DNA of 64,000 nt from contig NW_003101655.1 of assembly GCF_000003855.2 (NCBI RefSeq), positions 62,001 through 126,000 of the forward strand, written 5' to 3'. The translations under genes and the position numbers were made by a program. Numbering within the stretch: position 1 is the stretch's first letter; every line of letters starts with the position of its first letter. This document shows positions 11,026-23,399 of this stretch, piece by piece. The notes beneath the pieces were generated by a model. That model searched no databases, was not told where the DNA came from, and worked only from the letters and a program-made list of their open reading frames with translations. Origin of the DNA: Blastomyces gilchristii SLH14081. Lineage: Eukaryota > Ascomycota > Eurotiomycetes > Onygenales > Ajellomycetaceae.

Positions 11026-13895
11026 ATACATATTCCTACTTAAAGAATGAATATTTTGAGCTCTTTTTCAATCTCTTGAAAAATGAATATCATCCTGAAT
11101 GCTGGAGAGAAGCCACTGAAGTGATTCTTGCAAAACCTAATAGAAAAACTTCAATTTCTAAGTCATATAGAGTAATATCTCTATTGAACTGCCTAGGAAA
11201 GGTTTTAGAAAAGATAATAGCTACTTGACTATCTTTTATAAGCTCTATAGGTGATTCTCTTTTATTCAGTGAATAAATGAGAGATAGAAAACAGTGTTCT
11301 GCAATTGACACTGTTCTCTCAGTTGTTCATGATATTCAAATAGCAAAGCATGAGGGTCTGGTCTCAACTGCAGTTTTTATTGATATAAAAGAAGCATTTG
11401 ATCATGTTTCAAAGTCAAAGTTAATTCAGACATTGAAGATATTAAAACTGTCACTTTCTCTAATAAAATGAGTTAACTGTTTTATGTCTAAAAGAATTAT
11501 ACAACTCTTCTTTGATGGAATGAAATAAGACAAGACTGAGATAAAAATAGAAGTATCACAGAGATCTTCAATCTCACTCATTTTATTTGCAATATACACT
11601 GTATATCTATTCAAAAATAGAAATATGAGAATAGTGTGATCTCTGAGTTATGTGGATGATATTGGTCTAGTCTACAGCTCAAAAACTATCAAAGAGAATT
11701 TGAAAGTAATTGAAGAAGCTGCAAAGGAAATCTTTGTTAGAGTAGATATCAATCAAATTCAATTTGACATGAATAAAACTGAGTTAATTCATTTCTTTTC
11801 TAGATTCAATGAGAAGGAACTATCTCTAACTCTTTTAAATAGAGAGATTAAACTCAGTGTAAATATCAAATGATTAGGAGTATGGTTAAACTCCAAGTTG
11901 AATTTTAAATATCACATTCAACAAAGAACTGTCAAGGCAGAAAGACTATTGAATAACATAATCAGACTATCAAATACAGAGAGAGGTCTATTCTTCCAGG
12001 CTATGAGACAGTTATATATAGCCTGCATTACATCAGTAGCTGATTATGAAGTTCAAGTTTGATGAAATAATCAAGGAAATTTCACTGAACTCTTTCAAAG
12101 TCTGCAAAACAGAGCCTTGAGAAGAATTCTAGAAGCATTCAAATCATCTTCTATTAAAGCAATGAAAATTGAAGCTTCAATTCCCTCTTCTGCTATTAGA
12201 TTTGAAAAGGCCTGTATGAACTATGCACTGAGAGTTATAAAGATGAGCTCAAATCATATAATCAGAGAAAGAGTCTCTTCTTCATTTTCATCAATTAACT
12301 CTGGAAATGAACTGGATTGGAATAGATTTCTTGATTGAAATGAAAATGATTCTTCAAAGAAAATGCCTTCTCAACTTTATAGACTATACTCTCTGATTAA
12401 AAATCAATTTTCTTCTTTAAATGTTGAAAAAGTGGATCATGAGAAGTTATCTCTCTGAAGAGAAAAGCTTGAATCTCTTATAGACTTACAAATAAGTGAA
12501 CTATCAAAAGAGAAAGAATATGAACAGCATTTGAAGAGAATTTCTACAATCAATATAAAAGACTCTATTCTGATTTATTCAGATGACTCAAAAAATAAGA
12601 ACCTGAATAGATTAGATGCAGACATTGCTTATACTGAAGATAATATCAATTTTATCTCAGATTTCTGAAATCTAGGCTGTGAATCTGAAGTCTTTGATGC
12701 TGAACTATTTATAATAGTGAAAGCTTTCAAACTCATAGAAATAAAATCTCATAAAAGAGGAAATAGTTTGAAAGAGGTATGAATATTCTCTGATAGTCAA
12801 GCTGCTTTAAAAAGACTTAGAAATAGTCAGATTCATAATAATCAAATGAATCTTGAACTGATCTTAAACTCTGTTTTGAAAATTTGAAAGAGAAGAACAT
12901 CAAAGCTGATAATACATCTGCACTGAGTTCCTGCTCATATGAATATTCATGGCAATGAATTGACTGATTCAGCTGTAAAAAAGAGTGCAGAATTAAGCAG
13001 ATCTATTCAAAAAATTGTGTCCTGGTCTTTTATAAAGAGAAAAATAAAAGAATCTTGTTTAGACAAGTGAAATGAAAGCTGGCAGAAACAAAAGAAGAGT
13101 ATACATTATTCAAGATTTGAAACAAAACTCAAGTGAAAATCTTGTTCAATTAAATGTAAAAAGAAAATATTCTCATCTATAATACAGCTGAAACTAGGAC
13201 ATGGCTATTTCAAATCTTATATACAAAGATTTGATGATAGATTTGACTCAATAGAATGCTCATTCTGCAATACAAATGAGAATTCTGAGTATATTGTAAT
13301 GCACTGTGCATTATACAATAGTCTCAGAGCCAGATTGAAAGAGAAGTATGATCTAAATCAATTAAATATGAGATTCTTATTCTCAACTGAGACAGGAATT
13401 AAATACTTAATAGACTTTCTATCAGAAACTCAAGCAGCTATAAGAAAATGACTAAATTCAGAATTATCTGAATATGAAGAGAAGGAAATCAATCAGATAT
13501 AGTCTGTTGAAACAGCTATACACTCTCTTTTAATTATTTGTTTTGTTATAGTCTCTCTTTACTTTATCTTTATCTTTATCTTTTTCTTTCAATTTCTTTC
13601 TATCTATTTATTTAATGTGTCTATCTTTGAGACTGTGTTCTTTTTCTCTTTTCCTTTGTCATGATATTGTCAAATGATTTCAAAGTCTTAAAAGATGTTA
13701 AAACACTGCAATTTGTAAACAGTTTTTGTATTCTGAGCTGGAATTTTCTGATTTTGCATATCTGAAATTGATGAATGTATAATAGTTAACTTTACAGACA
13801 TAGGAAAAACCCTGAGAACTTTTAGTTCTCAGGTAGATGTCATAGTCTCTGACTGCATACATCTATAATTGAAGAAGAATAATAATAATAATAAT
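11026..13895 (+). mobile_element. 5'-truncated LINE (Tad1/I-like), inserted in gypsy-2 integrase
   Basis: About 2.87 kb flanked by a 13-bp duplication AATCAGAGAGACA (11013-11025 and 13896-13908). It ends in an AAT repeat tail (about 13878-13898). It begins partway into ORF2 and so is 5'-truncated. The duplication interrupts the gypsy-2 integrase reading, which rejoins cleanly when the LINE is removed. Confidence 0.88.
11050..13501 (+). pseudogene. LINE ORF2: reverse transcriptase, RNase H, CCHC-like knuckle (dead)
   Basis: One nearly continuous frame of roughly 800 codons. RT begins with ECWREATEVILAKPN and SYRVISLLNCLGKVLEKI; the active site SYVDDIGLVYSS near 11645 keeps both Asp. RNase H includes IFSDSQAALKRL (about 12790) and WVPAHMNIHGNELTDSA (about 12925-12975). 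A CSFCNTNE...HC zinc-binding motif lies at about 13258-13308. Nearly every expected Trp codon is TGA, and a few Gln codons are TAA, as expected from G-to-A and C-to-T mutation. It is better preserved than the gypsy frames around it. Confidence 0.85.
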
Positions 13896-13959
13896 AATCA
13901 GAGAGACAGATCTTATACAACTTAATCAATAATTCATGACTTATAAAAGTAAAGATACA

Positions 13960-16744
13960 AGACCTGAGCAGATTATGATTATTCACAGCACTATTATCAG
14001 TATTGAAAAAGAAGAAGCTTACAATTGAAAAGTCTCATGAAGTAAGAGAAATTATAGATACTTATAAACTAGATAATCTCACTTATTCTAATCTTTTCAT
14101 AATTATAAGAAAAGAATGAGAAGCAATGAAGAAATCAGATGAATATCACACTTCAATAAGTGATAAGACTGTAGCTGATCATATAATAATACACTGCAGA
14201 CAGCAGATGTAACATGATAAAGAGTAATCTCAAAGTAGCAGACTTACACATGAATCAGGTTGCAGAAGAAAAAGAAATTCAGAGTTGAATTTAACTGTTT
14301 ATATCAGTTCAATCACAGAGATCACAGAGGACAAACTATCTGAAATATCTGCAGATACATAGAATCAAGTCATCTCAATCTCTGAGAATGCTTAGAGATC
14401 AGATGAGATTAGTTTTAATAAGCTGTTCACTGTAGTAATCTGAGTGAGTGAAGAGAGACAGTATAATGTATGAGACAGAATTATAAAAAGTGAAAGCTGC
14501 TGAACCTAGTCACTGAATACTGTATCATATAGAGATTATGTAAGAGTAGTGACTAGCAGATAAAGAAAAAGTGTAAGAAAAGAAAAGAAATAATGAATTG
14601 ATTACTAACTGTAAGAGTTAGCTGTAAAAGATAAATGTTATTATACACATCTCATTCATTTTCATACATCATATATTTAATCTATTTTCAATATCACATC
14701 ACCTGAAAAATGTTAAAAACAAAGAAAATCTCAAAACTCAAGATCTGTAAGGAATTTGAGAGCTGCAAGTCACTCTTGCAATAATATCATGCATGTCTCT
14801 GATTTCTCTACTGCTCTGTGTATAACATTAATATCATTTATTACAAGATTGACTGAAATGTTAATATAGAAATGCACACGCATATGCATAGAGAAATTGA
14901 AGAAGAGTGTGAAACTCACAGAATCAGAAGCCAGAGCAAACAAAGTGAAGATATAAGAAATAGAAGAAGAAGAAGATACAGAACTGAATGAATAACAGTG
15001 AGAGTCACTCAGAGCTGAACACTTATAATCTGAAATGTGTACAATCTTTTCTGCAGAGAAGGAAGAGAAAGTAATAAGAGAAGCTTAAGAGCAGAAGAGA
15101 GTAGTCTCAGCAGTGTTATTATCTTTGATTAGAATGATCTCTGACACTGAAGCAACTAAGAATCATTATTAGTATATAACACTGTAAAAGCAGAGATAAC
15201 AATTACTGAATAAATACTCACTGATCTTAGAATTGTATACATAATTACAACATGTATGAGACTTCTCAGAAAGAGAGAGAGAGACATGAGAGAATGCAGA
15301 AAGCAGAATACAGTATATACACAGCTCATTCTCACAATGACATCTCAGACAAGATGTACAAGCCTCATATCTGTGAGTGTAAAAGAGTACAACATTCATG
15401 TTTCTGTTCTTAAAAACACAGATATCTTTTATCTGCATCACAAAGTTGAATGACAGATACTAGAGAATAGACTGATATGAATCTATTATTCTGAAGAAAT
15501 TTGTCAGAGTGAATGTCTCTATAATGTTAAACTTTACAGTTGTGAAAAGCTTCTTAATATCTGTGAATATCATGACTTTGTGCACAGTAAAACTCATAAT
15601 AATTTCTTCTAAGAACAGAAAAATCAGTATTAGAAAGAAAAGATGAAAAGAGAAAAACTTACAATCTTAACACTGTTAAGAGAGAAAGTGATTCTCTGAA
15701 ATGAATGAATAATTATCTCATCATGAATATTTAAAATGAATATAATAATCAGCATCTGCAACTGAGCTTCAGATTATTATATTATACACAGTCTTTATAC
15801 AATAAATTATTCTGAGAGTTGATAAGAAGAGTAGAAGTGTATACACTGAAAAATGTGATTCATTAAGTCTATACAACATCTTCTTGAAATGAGAAGAGCT
15901 GATAATGAAAGCAGAGACAGTAAAACCAGAAGTAGTGAGAGTGAGAGTCATGAGAACAGGGATAGCAGAAGCAGGAGAATCAGACACAGAAGCAGATGTA
16001 GAAGATTGAGAGAGAGTGACAGAGAAAGAAACAGAGAGAGCAGAGAGAGACACAGAAGACTCAGTTACACATGATACAGACAATTTCTTCATTATCATGT
16101 TCTTCAAGTTCTTGATCAATAATTCAATATTGAGTTCACTATTATCAGTGAATATGAATCTGTCAACATGTGAGAATTCTATATAAATAAAAACAATATA
16201 TCAGCATCTGTGTTCATATAAAATTATGCCAGAAAACATAATCAGAAACTCACTGAGAAGAAAATGATTAAGAGTGTATAAGAAGATAAAGAAGATATAT
16301 CATTTATAGTAGTATATTCTGACAATTGTTAGAAGATAAACAAGTTCTGATCACATTTTATAATATATTACACTTACTGCTAACAAACTGCTCAGTATGA
16401 GCACTATGATGATACTTGTTATGAGAATAAGAAGTCATCATCAGAAACACATACAATGTGATAGATGAACAGATGAAAAGAGTTGAACAGAAGAAGAAGT
16501 AGAAATCTTGAATGAGATAGTAATATTCAATGATGATGATGATGAAGAAGATGATTGAAGAATGAGAAAAGTTAGTGAATGAGTGATGTAATATAGTGAA
16601 AGTTTCTTTATAAGAGTGTACACAGAATGCTAGCTGAATCAGAGATAGATCACAAGATCATGAATACTAGTGACACACTAATCTGCATGAAGCTAGAGTG
16701 AATGTCATGGTCACGTGAGTGTGACTGAATCTGGTGAGGAAGAA
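13960..16744. other. gypsy-2 3' region, no recognised domain
   Basis: About 2.8 kb between the end of integrase and the 3' LTR. It holds two antisense frames (15769-16119, Ser/Thr/Val-rich; 15169-15441) and purine-rich simple sequence. I recognise no protein family. Similar unassigned 3' stretches occur in gypsy-1 (32230-34029) and gypsy-3 (21558-23200). Confidence 0.5.
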
Positions 16745-16931
16745 TGTGGTTCAGAAGAACATATGATAGTTCAGAAGAATGTACAATCATCAGATAATAA
16801 CACAGCTGCTTCTGAACTTGCTTATGAGTGTAAAGAGGTCATAGCGGCTGCTAATTAATTTAGCGTATGATATATAAGAAGCCGGCGTACGTCTGAAATC
16901 GTACGCTGGCTCAAGCAATCTTTGAATCACA
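16745..16931 (+). repeat. 3' LTR of gypsy-2
   Basis: 187 bp, same length as the 5' LTR. The last third is unmutated and holds a strong hairpin (AGCCGGCGTACG / CGTACGCTGGCT, 12-nt stem) at about 16880-16912. The same place in the 5' LTR has the pairing weakened by transitions. Confidence 0.85.
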
Positions 16932-18450
16932 TATTGAGCATATTAAAGCTGCTGTGAACTGCATGTTAAGACAGCATTATACAGATTCAGAGACTGCATC
17001 TCTCACAGTAAGTAAGATATGAATATACTAATTCATCAAATGTCTGTCAGATTATAAATGAATCAAGTAAAAACTCATGAATTCAAAACAAGTGTCTTAT
17101 AAGAATATACGCTTCATTATTAACTAATTTAATTGATATAAAACTGTCTTTAATTAAAATTAATTTTTTCACTGTGATATCTACAACTTTGATGAGATTG
17201 AATTTTAAGAAGAAGAAGAATGTGAATAGTGAGTTATAATCATCTTTAAAGACATGAATTCTATCATACAGTCATCATACTTCTGTAGATTAATAACAGT
17301 AATAAAGTATATTAGTGCAGATAATACAGTATTGAATTCATTGATTATAATGAAATTAAAGATTTATCTAGAGAATTGATATACATACTTCAACTTATCT
17401 GACAACTATATTATCACTGTATCTGAGTCTGGCTTTATAAATGATGAGATTGAATTTGAATGAATCAAGCAGTTTAATAAGATGATAAAAAAGCATTAAA
17501 TAAGCAGTCATCAACTGTTATTAATGAATAATAATGATTCTCATCTTATAGAAGAATTTATTCAATACTGTAATCTTTATAAGATTATTCTATTCAGATT
17601 CTCATCTTATATAAGTCATATTCTATAATCTCTTGATAATGTATCTTTTCAGCAGTATAAGTATTATCATATAAAGACAGTTAATAAGACTGCTTACTAC
17701 AGATATAAGCAGTATAATAATAGATAATTTCTTACTAATCTGAAGAGTATCTGACTATAAGCATTTAAATCTGATACTGTGAGAGCTGACTTTATCAATC
17801 ATGAAATGTATTCAGTTAATCATGATATAATTCTCAATTAATTGAGACCTCTTATCATTGATGATGCTCTGAATCTCAACATATATAATGATAATGATGA
17901 TGTATACAATCACTTTATCTCATCATCTGCAGATTAACTGTTAACTGTCTTCTTATAATTAATCTTCTCAGAGACAGTTGTAAAACTACATCATCAAATT
18001 AATACAGCAGTCAAGACCTTAGAAGATGTGAAGAATACTCTTACATCTGATTTGATAAGACAGTTGAACAAGATCTCTAAGAGTAGCATGATTCAGGCAG
18101 AATTGAACATGCACTGTGAGAATGAACTTGCAGATTATTATTGAGTAAATAGATATCAGATTATCAAATTCTTCTGCAGACAGATACAAGTAGATGAAGT
18201 TCTCACTATTAAGAATGCTAATTGCAAGATTGTAATTCATAGAGCAGATGAGATGAAAAAGACATTCAATAAGACTCTTTAATCAATTGAAATCAAATCT
18301 ATAAAATCTACAGTCACTCAATCACAATAAGATAATTCTATAGAATCTTAACTTACAGTGAATTCTACACCTTCTAATAAGTATATAGATAATCTTTATG
18401 TTATAGATAGATGTGATAGTGATTATTAATTAATTTTTGAAGATTACTAT

Positions 18451-18994
18451 TATCACGCCTCTGACCGCGTCAAGGCCTTGCTGCGGTTTCATACGGCTCA
18501 TCACTTTCATGCGGATAATTTCATTTATCTCACAGACTGTCTGAACCGGTTTTCAATCACTCTATAACATTATTCAGATATATCATAGAAAGATCTGATT
18601 GATAAATATGAGAATCTCACTTCTATATAAGATCAGCAGATTACTCTTTCTTAGTAATAAGATATCACTGAGATATCACTTCAGCTATTCTCACTCATGA
18701 AATAAGAGAAGAGTATTCACTCATTGTCTATATAGAATAGCTAGATGCTGACTTCTTATCAAAGAAGTCAGTGATTTGTTTTTCTTCTACTGAAATATAT
18801 ATGAGAGTTACTGCATATCTTATATAATCTTCTTAGTATACTAAGTATTATATCTGTGATATTCTTGCAATAACTCTGTAGTCTACAAGCTCACTATTTA
18901 AGCAAGATAATCAAGCTCACTTATACAGCTTCTTAAACAACTACTTCTATATAATACTGCTGACTAGTTATCACTTTAATTCTATTATATTATA
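18451..18994 (+). repeat. 5' LTR of gypsy-1
   Basis: 544 bp. The first ~90 bp (18451-18540) keep CpG-rich sequence such as ACCGCGTCAAGGCC; the rest is mutated. A hairpin (CTGACTTCTT/AAGAAGTCAG near 18745) corresponds to CTGGCTTCTC/AAGAAGCCAG in the 3' LTR. Confidence 0.87.
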
Positions 18995-19099
18995 ATTTCA
19001 ATCACTTGATCTGATTACAAGTTTGAATCAGTCAAGCTTTAACAGACTGATATAATCTCACACATCTGTGCTGAGACTGACTCAATCTCACTCTCTGAA

Positions 19100-21267
19100 G
19101 AAAACACTACATCATTCTTTAGAGTGTATACATCTCTACTTCAGCAGAAATCTGAGATTTCTGAATCTGCTGTATATTTTAATATGAGCTCTTTAATCAC
19201 TCTGTTATCACTGCAGCCTCTACACATCTATATCTGTTATGAAGATAGAGAGATTAAGATTGAAGATTCTCTGAGATATAAGAGAAACACATTGTCTGAA
19301 TTTCACAGCTTTATCTATACTCTTGAACAGAAATTTCACCTTAATCTGAGTCAGTATAATACTTATGAGATATAAGTAATATACATCACTAATCTTCTTA
19401 GAGACATCTCTGCAACTACTTGAATTATTAAGAAGAGAGAGCTTGAGTGTATCAATACTGTTATAACTTAAAAAAAATTCAAGAACTTTTTACTGAATTA
19501 AATTGAAGATTACTGTAACTATGACTTCACAGCAGTATAGCAGTTCAACTTATTATATTAATAAGATAATGAGAATTCTTCTGATTTCAATACAAGATTT
19601 GAAGAATATTGAGAGAAATTGACTGATAATTTGAATCAATTAAAAACACAGCTTTATCTCACAAAGCTGACTTATAAGATGTGAATAATAATATCATAAT
19701 ATCAGAGTTCATTAATCAATTATACTGAGCTTGTCAACCTGACTTTCTGAATCTATTTAAATAGTCAATTCTCTGAGAAAAAGATTAACAAGATCTCTTC
19801 TAAGTAATCAATGATAAGATTTAAATAGCACTGTGACAGCTTCAGTATAAAGAAAGTAAAGAAGAATTTCAAGTGTTCTGACTCTTCACTCACTGTAAAG
19901 AAATATTAAAAAAGATTTGATAAAGATCTCTGTTTCAACTGTGAAGCTGATAATTACTATATCAGTGATTATAAGAAGCTGAAGAAGAGAAGAAACTGAG
20001 AAGATATCTTCTTAAAGTTAACTTCTCTTCTGACAAATGTATCTGTGAAAGATAAAGTAGAGAAAGAAATGAAGAATTGATAATTCTCATATCTCTGAGT
20101 TCATGTTACAATTACAATACATACTCTGAATGAGAAGATATTAGTGAGATATCTACTCAACTTCAGAATGAATATTAACTTCATATTCTATTTCTTTTCT
20201 TTAATGAAGAGTTGAAAGAAGATAGATCTGTCAGATTATACAAAATTTACTGATGATATAAAATATCATTATTTTAGCATAATCTAAGCAAAGTGTGTGA
20301 TCACAGACTTAGAAGAAATCTTCAAGAAGAGCAGTCTGCTTCTTCATGCAGTTAACATTATAGATGAGAATATCATTCTAAGTCTTTCATAATTGAGAGA
20401 AAACAATTCTCTCATTGATTGAGTCACTCAGATGTAACAGTATCATCTCACTGATAAAGAGACAGTGATAGAGAAATCTGAAGAGTTTCATCAGAAGAAT
20501 CTTGAGAAAAGAATAGAGTTAATATACTGTATAGCAGATAATTGAGACTTGAAGACAGATGAAGAAGCTATTATTCTCACTGTAAGATTAGCAGTAGTAT
20601 TCATTATTAAAGATGAATGTATATGACATCTCTTTACAGATTATAAGAATGTCTTTTCAGAAAGAGAAGTAGTGAAGTTTTCTGATATTAAGATATAATA
20701 TAAGATTTATCTTGAAGACAGTGTAATGATACTGTACAGGTCTCTTTACAACTTGTCTGTAAAGAAATTGAATGTTCTGTATAAATATCTTGAAGAAGTG
20801 CAATTAAAAAACTGAATATACTTATCAAAGAGTCTGACAGAGACATCTATACTCTTTATACTCAAGAAGAATGATAGACTACATCTATGTATAGACTACA
20901 GAGGTCTTAATAAGATGATGATTAAGAATTACTATTTATTATCATTGATTAATGAGATAATTGATTGATTATCTGAAGTAAAGATGTTCTCAAAGATTGA
21001 TATACAGAATATCTATCATAGAATCAGAGTTAATGAAGATAACATTTGAAAAATAACTTTTTATATCAAGTATAGCAATTTTAAATATCTTGTTTTATCT
21101 TTTAATCTTTATAACACTTCAGCTATCTTTCAGATCTATATAAATAAGACACTGTAAGGCCTTGTCAATGTCTTCTGCATAGTATACCTGAACAACATTT
21201 TAATCTTCTCAAAATCAGAGAAAGAACATGATACTCATATTTAAGAAGTATTAAGTTGCTTGAGATA
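19100..21267 (+). pseudogene. gypsy-1 gag and N-terminal pol (dead)
   Basis: A gag-like frame survives at 19124-19375. A zinc knuckle reads CFNCEADNYYISDYKK near 19925-19975, with the His and last Cys both changed to Tyr. RT motifs follow: NDRLHLCIDYRGLNK (about 20865), DIQNIYHRIRV (about 21000), and YLNNILIFS (about 21185, Asp-Asp to Asn-Asn). The reading stops at the MITE C insertion and continues at 29045. Confidence 0.8.
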
Positions 21268-21300
21268 GTATTATCTAGACTGACTGTGTAACCGTGTCTG

Positions 21301-21557
21301 TGTAAGAATAAGTGCTCACAGACGATTATTCGGGTGTTTGCAGCTTGGCATGATATGTACTGTTAACTACTAGAAGTGTTTGCAGTAGAAAGATAAAATG
21401 TAGAGATCAAATGTATAATAGCATTCAAGCTGAGTTATGAATAGTATTCATGAACTCCAGTCTATATAGTTATGTGTAGTCAAGGGCCACTAGTTCTATT
21501 GATTATATGAGAGATAGGAATAGAAGTAAAGAATCTGCAGAAGTGAGATTTCTTACA
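21301..21557 (-). repeat. 3' LTR of gypsy-3 (minus orientation)
   Basis: 257 bp, ends TGTAAGAA/TTCTTACA. Its outer part (about 21301-21355) keeps ACGATTATTCGGG, whereas the inner part has lost CpG. Confidence 0.87.
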
Positions 21558-22429
21558 TACTCTTCTCTCTCTAAGGCTTTGTCTGTGAAGCCTTTCACTG
21601 AGTGACTTCATAGAATCAGCTCAGTACTGCAGTGATACTCACTAAAAACTCTTCATATCTATAAAAAATCTTAGTGAGGAAAAATCTCTTGTTACTGTGA
21701 AAGAAAAAGAGTCTATCACTCAGTTTCTTATTTTATAAGATTCTTTGTAATCTGCAGATTCTTCTCTGACTATCATGCAGATTCATCCTCACATCTTTTA
21801 TATAGAAGAGTTCTGATTAACTCTTAATCATTTTCATAAGATTCTTATATGATCATCACATAGATTCATCTCACAGATGAATCACTCTCTATGAGATCAC
21901 TCTCATCAAAGAGAAATATTTATGAGTTAATCTTTCACTTATTCTTATAAATCATTGTTCTTTAACACTGTAGAATTGTGAGAAATTTTTCATTCTTTTA
22001 TTAACTCTGTAGAATTGTAGAATCAAGATATTCACAGTCTGTAATCACTCTTTGTAGTTATATAGAAAGATTCAGGCCTGTGATTCATAATCACTCTTAT
22101 TTACTAGAGTGATCTGACTGTTTCACAGAATCACTCACAGTGTAAGTAAATCTCTTTAGAGTAGTATAAATATCCCAGATCTGTCTGTAGAATCTCATCT
22201 TCTTTTCTCTTTTTTTATAATAGCTCTCATTCTCACAAACTGTGAGTATTCTTATTTATTCATAAAGTGTTTTCACTCAGATGACAGAGAGAGAGTGTTT
22301 CTGACAATATTCACATATTGATTCAAGAACTTCTCAAGAATAAAAATTTTTTCAATTTCAATATCTTTATAAATGATGTCTGACTGTTGCTGAGCTTCTT
22401 ATAAGTGTCTCTGTGACTTCTCTGATTGC

Positions 22430-23170
22430 TTTTTATCAGCTGGTGAAGCAGGGATGCTGCTGTTCACAATCATATCTTCATTCTCCTCAGTCTCATCACT
22501 GCACTCAATCTTCAGGCCAGCAGCTCACCCCATTCCTTCTTCAGACCAGTTTCTGACTTCAAGCAGTGCAGTTTCTTCTTTTACTGTAAGTCTTCTCATA
22601 AGTAATTTCTTACAGACTCTAGCTAACAGTTCTTATAAAGCTCTCAGTGTTGTCAGTGTCTTCTACAGTTCTGCAGGCCTATAATCACTCTCTTTCTGCC
22701 TGCACAATCTCTGACCAGGTATATGTGAATATGTCTAGGTTTTCTATCAATGATTCTCGCACTGCAGCGCATTTCTGCAATCTCATTGTCAATGAGAGAT
22801 GGGTTCTCAGATACCTGCAAAATCCAGGTAATTAAGACAATATGAATATTATGAATTCATGACAGAAGTTGATCTGAGCAGATGAGCTCTCTCTCTATAT
22901 ATTAATTATTTCTGAGCTGAATACTTCAGTACAACTGAGAGAGCAGACTCAGCTTTGTAAGAGATATCTGATCACATATGCAGATGACCAGTTCTCAAAG
23001 TTCTGCTGCAACTGCATATACTCTGATGTTCAGCTTCTCTGAAGTCTGTACATTTCTGACAGTCTTCATATCAAATGTAATAATTGTCTGTACTATGAGT
23101 ATGATGCTCTCTGCTTCTTTGAAGAGAAAAATTGATAGTTGTGAGAGAGTTAAGTATCACAGATATTAAG
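22430..23170. other. Less-mutated island in the gypsy-3 3' region
   Basis: This stretch has more GC, GG/CC and CpG than its surroundings, and open frames on both strands. Plus strand: 22454-22684, 22647-22835 and 22978-23169. Minus strand: a protein-like stretch at about 22820-22690 (RLQKCAAVRESLIENLDIFT and TWSEIVQAERE). Splice-like signals occur on either strand. I cannot assign a product. It may be an unrecognised element gene or captured host sequence. Confidence 0.35.
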
Positions 23171-23399
23171 AATATGAGTTTGAGTTTTCTTTGTTTTTTT
23201 CTTTATTAATCTTTAAATTGTGTTCATAGCTCTGTTTATTTTCTTATTTTTTAGCTTTAATAAGAATATGATTTCTTCTTCTCTTATATACACTACAGAC
23301 TGTTTATTCCAGTAGAAACTCATTATCTTATAGACTAGAGTTCATAAATGATAGTATTAATATCTTTATCATAATCAGGTTCTTAGTGAAGACTGTATC

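Larger units (their letters stand above)
5316..16931 (+). mobile_element. Ty3/gypsy LTR retrotransposon 2, inserted in the pogo transposase
   Basis: LTRs of exactly 187 bp at 5316-5502 and 16745-16931 begin TGTGGTTC and end in (RIP-changed) TCACA. A 4-bp TATT duplication flanks them (5312-5315, 16932-16935). A purine-rich tract (GGTGAGGAAGAA) precedes the 3' LTR. Inside are a decayed gag/pol, hAT MITE copy B (6904-7408) and a LINE (11026-13895). Without these the element is about 8.2 kb. Confidence 0.88.
5061..18430 (+). pseudogene. pogo-type transposase, RIP-mutated and split by two gypsy elements
   Basis: Reading starts at ATG 5061 (MSKSSNYTEEQL, helix-turn-helix Psq-type start) and runs to 5315. 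It resumes at 16936 after gypsy-2 with the join L-I-I-E-H-I-K in frame. The CENP-B-like second helix region (KIWIY.FIKCL.DYK) follows. The DDE_1 core then shows YNFDE with the first Asp at 17191-17193, LLLMN at about 17518-17529 where the second catalytic Asp codon reads AAT (Asn), and a third acidic position in SLDN at 17635. A C-terminal region continues to about 18430. Many TAA/TGA codons replace Gln, Arg and Trp. The family normally has a 500-600 aa transposase, and the ~1.75 kb here fits. It is dead by several criteria. Confidence 0.85.

Noticed and set aside
11050..13501. LINE frame with TGA at Trp, suggesting an alternative genetic code
   Set aside because: Several Gln codons are TAA, the host genes nearby use TGG for Trp and TGA as stop, and all changes are transitions. 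Mutation explains it.
13878..13898. AAT microsatellite
   Set aside because: It is the 3' tail of the LINE, immediately followed by the target duplication.
15889..16074. Arg/Ser/Glu-rich open frame resembling an RS protein
   Set aside because: It is a reading of purine-rich simple sequence inside the gypsy-2 3' region, with an equally open antisense frame.
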